24,041 bases of DNA from Methanomassiliicoccales archaeon UBA280 (GCA_002499085.1 DAKD01000015.1:1-24041); one strand, 5' to 3'; numbered from the stretch's first letter, positions 7,108-13,895 are shown. The notes: a model not told the origin generated them from the letters alone. Made by a program: numbers and translations.

Positions 7108-8387
7108 CCGGAGTACTCCCTGAGGAGTTCCTCTGCCCTGTCCATCCTGACCTTCTTTTCTTTTATGAGGACCTCGGTAATCCTGTCAACCATCTCGGTT
7201 GTGACCTTGATGCCTGCCTTTTCCGCAGCCATTGCAATGATGTTCCTGGCATGCAGGGACATGTGGCCCCTCTGAATGCCCTCGGTTGCAAGAGCCCTCA
7301 TCGCCGCGAAATTCTGAGCCAGCCCCACGGAGGCTATGATCTCTCCCAGTTCCGCCGCGCTCTTCACGCCGAGTATCCTGACACAGGCCTTTGCGGTCGG
7401 ATGGACGGCTGTCGCCCCGCCAATTAGCCCGACTGCCATGGGCAGTTCTATGGTTCCGACGATGTCTCCGCCAATGTTCTTTTCGTAATGGGTGAGCGGT
7501 GTATAACCTCCCTTCTTGTAAGCGGCATAGGAATGGGCGCCTGCTTCTATGGCCCTGTAATCGTTGCCTGTGGCCAGCACAACGGCGTCAATTCCGTTCA
7601 TTATGCCCTTGTTGTGGGTTGCCGCCCTGAACGGGTCTGCGGCAGCGAAGGCATAGGCCTCTAGGATTGCATCGGCCACGTCCGGACCTCCCAGCGACTC
7701 GGCCGAAAAGATTGCCTCAGCCCTGGCCAGCCTGTATATGGCCAGGTTGGAGATTATCCTGAGGTAGACTTTGCCCCCTGTCAGCTCCTCAATCCTTGGG
7801 GATATGGCCTCCGCCATGGTGTTCACTGCATTGGCACCCATCGCATCCAAGCAATTCACAATCAGGTGGTTTATCAGCATCGACCCTCTTATGGTCTCTA
7901 TTATCCGCACTTCGATGTCCCTTGCGCCGCCGCCCAGCTTCACAAGCATCGGATCTTTTGAATTGGCCAGTTCCAGGAGTTCGGCCTTATGGTCAAGAAT
8001 GGCCTTCATCGCCTTTTTCGGATTTTTGGCATGCGTGAGCTGGATTTGCCCTATCATAATGGGTTCAGTCATCGAGGCTTTGAAGCCGCCCTTCTCCCTG
8101 GCGAGTTTGGCCGCATTCGAAGCGGCCGCGATGACAGACGGTTCCTCCGTGGCCATCGGAACAAGGACATCCCTGCCGTTGACTTGGAAGTTTGTGGCAA
8201 TGCCAAGGGTGACCGGAATGGAACCGATTACATTCTCAACCATCCTGTCCGCCTTTTGCGGGTCGAGAATGCCCGTGCTCGCCAGAATCTTGACCTCCTC
8301 GTCGGTCAGGCCGGCAAATTCCTTGACCATGTCCAGCCTCTCCTTCATTCCCATCTTGTAGAATCCGCTGATGTTGGACGATCTCAT
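7104..8387 (-). CDS. hmgA: Hydroxymethylglutaryl-CoA reductase, class II
   Basis: HMG-CoA reductase, which interconverts HMG-CoA and mevalonate for isoprenoid lipid synthesis. The 427-residue product has the class II pattern. Compared with the Pseudomonas mevalonii enzyme (Glu83, Lys267, Asp283, His381), the counterparts are Glu in TEEPS (81-82), Lys260 in THNKGIMNGID, Asp276 in TGNDYR and His375 in RGHMSLHARN. DAMGAN (181-186) contributes to the nucleotide and substrate site. The class II type is unlike the class I enzymes of many other archaea and hints at old exchange with bacteria. The start at 8387 has GGTGAT 3 bases upstream. An open frame continues about 110 codons further up but looks non-coding and overlaps the divergent gene. 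The stop overlaps the start of the toroid protein. Confidence 0.95.
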   Translation of the reverse strand: MRSSNISGFYKMGMKERLDMVKEFAGLTDEEVKILASTGILDPQKADRMVENVIGSIPVTLGIATNFQVNGRDVLVPMATEEPSVIAAASNAAKLAREKGGFKASMTEPIMIGQIQLTHAKNPKKAMKAILDHKAELLELANSKDPMLVKLGGGARDIEVRIIETIRGSMLINHLIVNCLDAMGANAVNTMAEAISPRIEELTGGKVYLRIISNLAIYRLARAEAIFSAESLGGPDVADAILEAYAFAAADPFRAATHNKGIMNGIDAVVLATGNDYRAIEAGAHSYAAYKKGGYTPLTHYEKNIGGDIVGTIELPMAVGLIGGATAVHPTAKACVRILGVKSAAELGEIIASVGLAQNFAAMRALATEGIQRGHMSLHARNIIAMAAEKAGIKVTTEMVDRITEVLIKEKKVRMDRAEELLREYSG

Positions 8388-8457
8388 CGTATCACCATTG
8401 CCATGGGAGAATATATGCGGCGGATAAAATCTTTGGCATGTCGGGTGCATGGCAATC

Positions 8458-8464
8458 TTTAAAA
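8458..8464 (+). promoter_or_regulatory. TATA box of the DUF1846 gene
   Basis: TTTAAAA is centred 32 bases before the ATG at 8493, giving a predicted leader of about 5 bases, within the divergent hmgA/DUF1846 promoter region (8388-8492). Confidence 0.5.
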
Positions 8465-8492
8465 CCGGCCGAGGCATTCCGTTCGCTGGGCA

Positions 8493-10052
8493 ATGTCCGA
8501 CATCGGACGCGGCGCCCCGAAAACGGTGCAACGGATGCAGAACAGAATCGGGTTTGACAACGAGAAATATCTCCGGAAGCAGACAGAAGCCATCATGAAG
8601 AGGATGGACGAGGTGAGCAGCAAACTGTACCTGGAGTTCGGGGGCAAGATAATTCACGATATGCATGCCTCCAGGGTTCTCCCGGGTTTCGACCCGAACG
8701 TGAAGATGAGCCTCCTTCAAAAATTAAAGGACCGCGCAGACATCATACTTTGCATATATGCCGGCGACATCGAACGGCGGAAGATCAGGGCAGATTTTGG
8801 CATTACCTACGATGCCGATGCCATGAAATTGATAGACGATCTCCGGGGATGGGGGATTGACATCAGCGCAGTTGTCATAACGAGGTATCAGGACCAGCCT
8901 GCAGTCAACCTTTTCAAGAATAAACTGGAACGGAGGGACATCTCCGTGTTCACCCATACCCATACACTGGGATACCCGAGCGATGTGGATGTGATAGTCA
9001 GCGATGAGGGCTACGGCAAGAATGAACCCATCCCCACAACAAAAGGTCTGGTCATAGTAACCGCCCCAGGTCCGGGCAGCGGAAAGCTGGCAACATGCCT
9101 GTCCCAGATGTATCACGATTATCGCCGCGGCATCAAGTCCGGTTATGCAAAATTCGAGACCTTCCCGATATGGAACATACCGCTCAAACACCCAGTGAAC
9201 GTGGCTTACGAGGCTGCAACCGCTGACCTGGGTGACTTCAACATGATAGACCCCTATCACCTGAAGGCCTACGGAAAGGAAACTGTGAATTACAACAGGG
9301 ACGTTGAGGTATTCCCTGTCCTGAAACGAATACTGGAGAAGATCACGGAGGCAGAATCCCCCTACAATTCGCCGACGGACATGGGCGTCAACATGGCAGG
9401 CTTCGGAATAGTCGACGACGGCGCAGTCCAGGAAGCGGCCAAGCAGGAAATAATCCGAAGGGTTTTCAGATACAACAGCGAATATATGATGGGCTTCATC
9501 AGCAAAACAACAGTGAAGCTTGCGGAGCATCTGATGGAACAGACCGGAGTCATGCCGGAGGACCGGGCCGTGGTCTGTCCCGCAAGGAAAGCTGCGGAGG
9601 AAGCAAGGATAAAATCCGGAACAGATGCAGGAATCCATGTGGGAGCTGCAATCAGGCTTCATGACGGAAGCATTGTCACAGGAAAAAGCTCAGACCTCAT
9701 GAGCGCATCTTCCAGCATGGTGCTGAACTCCATCAAGAAGTTGGCTGAAGTCCCGGACCGCATCCATATAATCTCGCCGAACATCCTCGGCTCGATCGGT
9801 GTGCTGGAAAGGCAGATTCTGCAGGAAAAAGTCCTTAGCCTTGATCTCAACGACACGCTCATCGCGCTCAGCATCAGCGCGGCCCACAACCCAACAGCCC
9901 AGGACGCCATGGAACGGCTCAGGGACCTGAAGGGCTGCGAGGTCCATCTCACACATATGCCAAGCCCGGGCGACGAGACAGGGCTCCGCCGGCTATCCGT
10001 GAACCTCACCACCGACCCGCAGTTCGCTTCGAAGAACCTTCATTCGATTTGA
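8493..10052 (+). CDS. DUF1846 / UPF0371 family protein
   Basis: Recognised as the UPF0371 (DUF1846) family, known mostly from Firmicutes and without an established reaction. The product is 519 residues, near full family length. Conserved blocks are IGFDNEKYL near residue 19, KLYLEFGGKIIHDMHASRVL (44-63), RRKIRADFGITYD, SDEGYGKNEPIPTTKG (169-184), VTAPGPGSGKLATCLSQ (189-205), FETFPIWNIPLKHPVN (223-238) and NSPTDMGVNMAGFG. The GPGSGK stretch looks P-loop-like but lacks the usual Ser/Thr after the Lys. The start at 8493 fits the TATA box; the conserved N-terminus actually begins near Met15 (8535), so a 505-residue form is possible. It stands alone, divergent from hmgA. Family presence in an archaeon suggests transfer from bacteria. 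Confidence 0.9.
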   Translation: MSDIGRGAPKTVQRMQNRIGFDNEKYLRKQTEAIMKRMDEVSSKLYLEFGGKIIHDMHASRVLPGFDPNVKMSLLQKLKDRADIILCIYAGDIERRKIRADFGITYDADAMKLIDDLRGWGIDISAVVITRYQDQPAVNLFKNKLERRDISVFTHTHTLGYPSDVDVIVSDEGYGKNEPIPTTKGLVIVTAPGPGSGKLATCLSQMYHDYRRGIKSGYAKFETFPIWNIPLKHPVNVAYEAATADLGDFNMIDPYHLKAYGKETVNYNRDVEVFPVLKRILEKITEAESPYNSPTDMGVNMAGFGIVDDGAVQEAAKQEIIRRVFRYNSEYMMGFISKTTVKLAEHLMEQTGVMPEDRAVVCPARKAAEEARIKSGTDAGIHVGAAIRLHDGSIVTGKSSDLMSASSSMVLNSIKKLAEVPDRIHIISPNILGSIGVLERQILQEKVLSLDLNDTLIALSISAAHNPTAQDAMERLRDLKGCEVHLTHMPSPGDETGLRRLSVNLTTDPQFASKNLHSI

Positions 10053-10408
10053 CGTAATTATGCCGAGATAGCACCGAGGCAGAGCCTCGGCTTAGTCGCA
10101 ACGAAGTATCGTTGCTCCACTCTCCGTCCTTCAGGGCCGAGATGAATCGGCATGGACAGTCGTCAATCCACCGTTGCATACCGTGCCTATTTAATCAAAA
10201 TGAATCGAAGCTCCCAGGCTTCGATAAAAATAGGTATGCTCCATTTTGACATTTCAAAATGGGTTTGCCGAATCTCTGATTCGGCATATAACTAACCCAT
10301 GGTAAACTTCCAGCCCGGCAACAAACACCAACCCTTTTAAGGGCTGGTAGTTTACGCCAAGGTAACCTTTAAAAACAGGTTAGGCTATCTACCACGCCCG
10401 TGAGATAA
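10053..10408. repeat. Intergenic run of consecutive hairpins upstream of pyrG
   Basis: I see no gene in these 356 bases, but at least seven inverted repeats in succession: CCGAGGC/GCCTCGG (10074-10090); GCAACGA/TCGTTGC (10098-10115); GCCGA/TCGGC (10136-10151); an imperfect long stem 10176-10239 (GCATACC..CTATTT with AAATAG..GTATGC) enclosing ATCGAAG/CTTCGAT (10204-10225); CCATTTTGA/TCAAAATGG (10241-10262); TGCCGAATC/GATTCGGCA (10266-10286); and a 15-base stem with one mismatch, 10302-10316 with 10341-10355. GCCGAG at 10062-10067 could also pair with CTCGGC at 10086-10091, an alternative to the first hairpin. The stems differ in sequence, so this is not a simple repeat. It may be a structured RNA, a set of palindromic elements, or terminators plus promoter elements. 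Confidence 0.65.
10368..10375 (+). promoter_or_regulatory. pyrG: TATA box of pyrG
   Basis: TTTAAAAA lies about 37 bases upstream of the pyrG ATG and sits inside a small inverted repeat (AACCT 10364-10368, AGGTT 10377-10381). GTGAGA, 4 bases before the ATG, is the likely ribosome site. Confidence 0.5.
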
Positions 10409-12019
10409 ATGAAATACATAATAGTCACGGGCGGCGTTCTGTCAGGGCTTGGAAAGGGAATCACCGCATCTTCAATAGGCAGGCTGCTCAGGGGCAGGGG
10501 TCTGAAGGTCACGGCAGTCAAGATTGACCCGTACCTCAACTGCGACGCAGGCACCATGAATCCCTACCAGCACGGCGAAGTCTATGTTCTTGAAGACGGC
10601 GGCGAGGCAGACCTGGACCTTGGGAATTACGAGCGTTTCCTCGATGTCGAGCTTGGCAGCAACCACAACATCACCACTGGAAAGGTTTACAAGACCGTGA
10701 TCGAGAGGGAGCGCAGGGGCGATTATCTCGGAAAGACAGTTCAGATAATCCCCCATATCACCAACGAGATCAAGGAGCGGATAAAAAAGGTCAGCGAATC
10801 GACCGGCGCCGATGTCACCCTTGTTGAACTCGGGGGCACAGTGGGAGACATAGAATCCATGCCATTTCTCGAGGCCGTCCGACAGCTTTTCAGGGAATCG
10901 GGTGGAGAGGAGAACTGCATTTTCGTCCACACCACGCTTGTTCCGGTCATGGGTTCAGTGGGCGAGCAGAAAACGAAACCCACCCAGCATTCGGTGAAGG
11001 AGCTCAGGGCCATCGGCATAATACCCAACATCATAGTCGCCAGGGGAGAGAAGCCCCTGGACTACGACATCAAGCGCAAGATCTCCCTGTTCTGCGACGT
11101 TCCGCTGGAGGCTGTAGTCAGCGCCCCGGACGCCGAATCCATCTATCTGGTTCCCAGCATACTGGAGAAACAGGGGCTGACTGAATATCTCCTGAGGAAG
11201 ATGAAGCTTGACTGCCCGAAGAAGGACATGAAGAGGTGGAATCTGTTTGTGGACAGCCTGCTCAACCCCAAGGGAGAGGTGGAGATCGCGGTTGTGGGCA
11301 AATACACTGAACTGAAAGACTCTTACATCAGCCACATCGAGGCATTCCACCATGCCTCGGCCGATGCCGGGGTCAGAGTCAAACTGAGGTGGCTCGAGGG
11401 CGAGGACCTTGAGAAAAGAGGCGCGGAAAAATTGCTTGCGGGCGTCGACGGCATACTTATCCCGGGCGGCTTCGGCGACAGGGGAGTCGAGGGCAAGATA
11501 TTCGCTGTGAAATTTGCCCGCGAGAGGAAAATCCCGCTTCTGGGTGTCTGCCTCGGTTTCCAGTTATGTGTTGCCGAGTTCTGCAGGAATGTCATGGGTC
11601 TGAAAGGAGCCAACAGCACCGAGTTCAACCCGAACACCAAATACCCGGTTATAGACATCCTGCCCGAGCAGAAAGGCGTGAGAGACATGGGAGCCACCAT
11701 GCGGCTGGGCGCGCATGAGATAACCCTGGCCAAAGGCAGCAGGGCAAGCAAACTTTATTCAGGCAGGGCAAAAATATCCGAGAGACACAGGCACAGGTAC
11801 GAAGTGAATCCGGAATTCATCGGAAGGATTGAGAAAGCCGGCCTCAGGTTCACAGGACGCTCGAAGGACGGCGTGAGGATGGAGGTGGCGGAGCTTCCGG
11901 ACCATCCGTACTTCATCGCAACCCAATTCCACCCCGAGTTCAAGTCGCGCCCGGGGAACCCGTCCAAGGTCCACCTGGGGCTCGTCGAGGCGGCAAAGAA
12001 ATATCGCGCGGGAAAATAA
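10409..12019 (+). CDS. pyrG: CTP synthase (glutamine-hydrolysing)
   Basis: Makes CTP from UTP, ATP and glutamine, the last step of pyrimidine nucleotide synthesis. The 536-residue product is full length. The amidoligase half (1 to about 265) opens with YIIVTGGVLSGLGKGITAS, the ATP-binding P-loop, followed by KIDPYLNCDAGTMNP and HGEVYVLEDGGEADLDLG. The class I glutamine amidotransferase half (about 285-536) has GGFGDRG, the nucleophile Cys381 in LLGVCLGFQ, and His508 and Glu510 in QFHPEFKSRPG. The start matches the universal N-terminus. The gene appears to be its own transcription unit, with a hairpin-rich region upstream and hairpins after the stop. Confidence 0.97.
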   Translation: MKYIIVTGGVLSGLGKGITASSIGRLLRGRGLKVTAVKIDPYLNCDAGTMNPYQHGEVYVLEDGGEADLDLGNYERFLDVELGSNHNITTGKVYKTVIERERRGDYLGKTVQIIPHITNEIKERIKKVSESTGADVTLVELGGTVGDIESMPFLEAVRQLFRESGGEENCIFVHTTLVPVMGSVGEQKTKPTQHSVKELRAIGIIPNIIVARGEKPLDYDIKRKISLFCDVPLEAVVSAPDAESIYLVPSILEKQGLTEYLLRKMKLDCPKKDMKRWNLFVDSLLNPKGEVEIAVVGKYTELKDSYISHIEAFHHASADAGVRVKLRWLEGEDLEKRGAEKLLAGVDGILIPGGFGDRGVEGKIFAVKFARERKIPLLGVCLGFQLCVAEFCRNVMGLKGANSTEFNPNTKYPVIDILPEQKGVRDMGATMRLGAHEITLAKGSRASKLYSGRAKISERHRHRYEVNPEFIGRIEKAGLRFTGRSKDGVRMEVAELPDHPYFIATQFHPEFKSRPGNPSKVHLGLVEAAKKYRAGK

Positions 12020-12039
12020 GTCTCAGGGCCGACGCAGAT

Positions 12040-12154
12040 CGATTTAACGCCAATAGCTGCGCAGAAATCGCCAACCGGCCTCAAAGCCTTTCGGCTTTGA
12101 GAAATAGGTCAATGGCCTACGGAAATGAACTTTCAACCAAAGGTTGTAAGTTCA
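12040..12154. repeat. Hairpin group between pyrG and the convergent membrane-protein gene
   Basis: Three inverted repeats lie downstream of pyrG: CGATTT/AAATCG (12040-12070), CTCAAAGCC/GGCTTTGAG around a TTTC loop (12080-12101), and TGAACTT-T-CAACC with GGTTG-T-AAGTTCA around AAA (12126-12154, one central T-T mismatch). The last includes the stop codon of the convergent gene at 12152. A bidirectional terminator role is likely for at least one. The style resembles the run upstream of pyrG. Confidence 0.6.
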
Positions 12155-12469
12155 GGATTTCGTTATCGCGAGGAGGAACATGCCTATTGCGGCAAGGGCG
12201 CCTACTATAGCTGCCCCGAGGTATACCAGGCCCGGGAAGATAATGTCGCCCCAAAGCCAGATTGCCCCCTCGCCATCGCTCGGTATCAATATATTCTTGT
12301 ATGCCATTAGGAAAATCAGAAGGGCAATGACTATTCCGCCGACCAGCAGTCCGGCGCCTATCCCGCGGCTCTTCCCGCTGCCGAAGTAAACCGTGAATAC
12401 CCCGGCGATGAGCAATCCCAATCCGAAAATCATGAGGAATACCAGTATAAATGTCCAAAGTACGTCCAT
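12152..12469 (-). CDS. Small membrane protein (105 aa) of unknown function
   Basis: Not assigned to a named family. Three, perhaps four, hydrophobic helices are visible: about 3-29 (VLWTFILVFLMIFGLGLLIAG), 36-57 (GIGAGLLVGGIVIALLIFLM) and 74-103 (DIIFPGLVYLGAAIVGALAA). A short polar stretch between helices 2 and 3 contains ILIPSDGEGAIWLWG. The start at 12469 is preceded by GAGGTG, which overlaps the stop of the upstream RAM-domain gene. The genes are 9 bases apart and surely co-transcribed. Partnership with a small-molecule sensor protein suggests a regulated membrane component, but that is inference. Confidence 0.75.
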   Translation of the reverse strand: MDVLWTFILVFLMIFGLGLLIAGVFTVYFGSGKSRGIGAGLLVGGIVIALLIFLMAYKNILIPSDGEGAIWLWGDIIFPGLVYLGAAIVGALAAIGMFLLAITKS

Positions 12470-12478
12470 AGCAACACC

Positions 12479-12712
12479 TCAGAATTTCATGCCCGTAAGC
12501 GTCTTGGTGTCGATGACACCGGGTATTGATCTGACCTTGTCCACTACAACCTGTCCGAGGACATTGAAGTCGTCCGCCTCTATCTTGGCGATTAGGTCGT
12601 ATTCCCCGAACAAGGGATGAAGCTCGACAATCTCCTTGACTTTCAGGAGTTCATTGTAAACCTCATGCTCCTTTGCTGGTGCTGTCGAAATCAGTACAAA
12701 GCCTACAGCCAT
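12479..12712 (-). CDS. Stand-alone Lrp/AsnC ligand-binding (RAM) domain protein
   Basis: A 77-residue protein matching only the effector-binding RAM domain of Lrp/AsnC regulators, with no helix-turn-helix. It reads MAVGFVLISTAPAKEHEVYN, then LLKVKEIVELHPLFGEYDL, IAKIEADDFNVLGQVVVDKV and a last strand RSIPGVIDTKTLTGMKF. Such stand-alone domains bind amino acids and form oligomers in characterised cases; the effector here is unknown. The frame is open to 12769, but the ATG at 12712 has GGTGA upstream, agrees with the domain start and lies about 11 bases after the start predicted from the TATA-like CATTTAATAG (12754-12745). The small membrane protein gene follows 9 bases downstream. It may modulate a full-length Lrp regulator. 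Confidence 0.88.
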   Translation of the reverse strand: MAVGFVLISTAPAKEHEVYNELLKVKEIVELHPLFGEYDLIAKIEADDFNVLGQVVVDKVRSIPGVIDTKTLTGMKF

Positions 12713-12822
12713 CTGTTCACCTATCACCAATATTGTGTTCTTACTATTAAATGTTTCTACCCTTTGCATATTATGTCATGCATAGCCAATGAATTTGCTG
12801 AATTCGGCCCTTGGATTGCGCA

Positions 12823-13407
12823 TCATAGGGCCACAATGTCGGCTATGACCATATACTCATAGACGAGTGTCATGACAATCAATGGCAGGACCAGCATCAG
12901 GAAATCGTCGTCTACCGGGATTTTCGGCTTCTCTACGGCTATGGCCCCGAGGCTGCCTACCGATGCAAGTATCACAATAGCCAGCCAAGGTATGTCTGAG
13001 AAAAGGACAAGGCAGCCGAACACGATCAGGAAATAGAAAAGAAGGGGCATCCAGGGATAATACGTCATTCTCTTTCTCTTCCTCAGCTCACCTATTATCG
13101 GGTCTGTCCAGCCCAGGCCAACCACCGCGCAGATCACGAAGGGCATGGGAAAAGCAAGCAATGCGATTGTCACGCCCATGCCCGCCCAGGCATAGGCGGA
13201 TATCTGTGTCTTCTCGTAATCCCGCATACCGAAGAAAACCTTGCCCCGGAAGAGCCTGCCCGCCTCAAGGACGAGAAGCAGGATGAGCCCGAGGATGAGC
13301 CAAGCCTCCTTCGAAATTCCGAGGAAGGTGCCGGGGAAAAAATAATACACAAGTATTCCGGGCGCGCATAAGTGGAACATCCTCCTGAATACATGGCCGC
13401 GGTCCAT
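12823..13407 (-). CDS. Multi-pass membrane protein resembling polyprenol/diacylglycerol kinases
   Basis: The 194-residue protein has about six hydrophobic helices. It resembles the CTP-dependent dolichol/phytol/diacylglycerol kinase (SEC59/DGK1) group: an N-terminal RRMFHLCAPGILVYYFFP helix, LEAGRLFRGKVFFGMRDYEK following helix 2, a central GWTDPIIGELRKRKR where the family has its nucleotide-binding loop, and a late VEKPKIPVDDDFLMLVLP block comparable to the family's VE...DNL..P. The match is by motif order, so the exact substrate and even activity are uncertain. The start at 13407 is chosen because TTTATATC at 13433-13426 is centred 26 bases from the transcript start, placing that start on this ATG (leaderless); an in-frame ATG at 13422 would lie upstream of the transcript. 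A role in isoprenoid or phospholipid metabolism is plausible. Confidence 0.65.
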   Translation of the reverse strand: MDRGHVFRRMFHLCAPGILVYYFFPGTFLGISKEAWLILGLILLLVLEAGRLFRGKVFFGMRDYEKTQISAYAWAGMGVTIALLAFPMPFVICAVVGLGWTDPIIGELRKRKRMTYYPWMPLLFYFLIVFGCLVLFSDIPWLAIVILASVGSLGAIAVEKPKIPVDDDFLMLVLPLIVMTLVYEYMVIADIVAL

Positions 13408-13425
13408 GACCGTGAATGTCATCCT

Positions 13426-13433
13426 GATATAAA
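13426..13433 (-). promoter_or_regulatory. TATA box of the polyprenol-kinase-like gene
   Basis: On the minus strand TTTATATC lies 19 bases ahead of the ATG at 13407, predicting a transcript that starts at about that codon. Confidence 0.6.
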
Positions 13434-13510
13434 CTACCTTTCGTCTTTTTTCACTGAACTCTGTCTGTTCTGAAAAACATTAAATACGGAGGCAGTATCA
13501 GCTTTGTTCC

Positions 13511-13528
13511 TGGCATTATATTATGCCA
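13511..13528 (+). promoter_or_regulatory. TATA box within an inverted repeat, ahead of the truncated tRNA-Asn copy
   Basis: TGGCAT and ATGCCA flank an AT-rich core; TTATATTA (13516-13523) is centred 26 bases before the G at 13546 that begins the truncated tRNA copy, the ideal archaeal spacing. The intact tRNA 130 bases further on has only a weaker GATAAAG at the matching position. Confidence 0.55.
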
Positions 13529-13529
13529 A

Positions 13530-13567
13530 CATTCGCAAACAAAATGCCGTTGTAGCTCAGACTGGTG
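13530..13567 (+). repeat. 38-base direct repeat, copy A (tRNA-Asn flank plus first 22 tRNA bases)
   Basis: Identical to 13660-13697. It covers 16 bases of flank and the first 22 bases of tRNA-Asn, up to the D loop, after which the copies diverge. Copy A has no matching 3' half, so it is a tRNA fragment (13546-13567). Confidence 0.9.
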
Positions 13568-13635
13568 CGCTAGACGAATCGCTGCGCGACTCGTCTGCGC
13601 CTCGATGAGCCGCATAAGATTTATAGAGGCTCATC
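13567..13635 (+). repeat. Palindromic insert between the tRNA-Asn repeat copies
   Basis: Two hairpins follow the truncated tRNA directly. The first is GCGC-AGACGA-TCGC (13567-13582, with one T bulge) pairing with GCGA-TCGTCT-GCGC (13586-13600, one mismatch) around TGC. The second is GATGAGCC (13604-13611) with GGCTCATC (13628-13635), whose loop contains ATAA/TTAT. Confidence 0.75.
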
Positions 13636-13659
13636 TTCGGGAGGACAGGATAAAGCTTT

Positions 13660-13697
13660 CATTCGCAAACAAAATGCCGTTGTAGCTCAGACTGGTG
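13660..13697 (+). repeat. 38-base direct repeat, copy B (part of intact tRNA-Asn)
   Basis: Second copy of the 13530-13567 repeat, offset by 130 bases. Here the tRNA continues to a complete gene. Confidence 0.9.
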
Positions 13698-13749
13698 GAG
13701 CGGCTGACTGTTAATCAGCAGGCCTCAGGTTCAAATCCTGACAACGGCG
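13676..13749 (+). tRNA. tRNA-Asn (anticodon GTT)
   Basis: Complete 74-base cloverleaf. The acceptor arms GCCGTTG and CAACGGC pair fully, with discriminator G at 13749. The D stem is GCTC/GAGC, the anticodon stem GCTGA/TCAGC with loop CTGTTAA (anticodon GTT at 13710-13712), and the T arm TCAGG-TTCAAAT-CCTGA. No intron and no encoded CCA. A T-run (GGTTTTTTAT) right after the gene could end transcription. Its 5' part is duplicated upstream. Confidence 0.97.
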
Positions 13750-13750
13750 T

Positions 13751-13782
13751 GGTTTTTTATTTGCCTGACGGCATAAAAAACC
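13751..13782 (+). terminator. Hairpin with T-run just after tRNA-Asn
   Basis: GGTTTTTTAT (13751-13760) pairs with ATAAAAAACC (13773-13782); within the loop GCC and GGC also pair around TGAC. The T-run directly after the tRNA is a plausible termination site. A weaker version of this hairpin recurs at the start of the second repeat unit. Confidence 0.5.
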
Positions 13783-13895
13783 AGAAAATAAAAAATTCGT
13801 CGAATTCTGAATGGTTCATATTCTGTTCGGAAGAATTCGACAGAACCCCCGAACTAGCGACAATAATTAATTGCCAGAATAGTCTGTTCGGGGGC
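13757..13895. repeat. Tandem two-hairpin repeat, unit 1
   Basis: A 139-base unit. The first hairpin is GTCGAATTCT (13799-13808) with AGAATTCGAC (13832-13841). The second is CCCCCGAAC (13846-13854) with GTTCGGGGG (13886-13894), its 31-base loop opening with TAGCGA and closing with TAGTCT. The first 89 bases match unit 2 with four differences. No open reading frame in the unit looks coding. Confidence 0.9.

Noticed and set aside
8388..8720. N-terminal extension of HMG-CoA reductase by about 110 residues
   Set aside because: It would run across the divergent DUF1846 promoter and 5' end; the ATG at 8387 has a good ribosome site and gives the normal family length.
8680..9080. True Walker A ATPase site in the DUF1846 protein
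   Set aside because: GPGSGK is followed by Leu rather than Ser/Thr and no Walker B partner is evident, so I do not call an ATPase.
8724..9662. Minus-strand frame of 312 codons
   Set aside because: Antisense to the DUF1846 gene; no motif and no start signals.
13546..13620. A second complete tRNA
   Set aside because: Only the first 22 bases match; no T arm and no 3' acceptor strand complementary to GCCGTTG follow, even allowing an intron.
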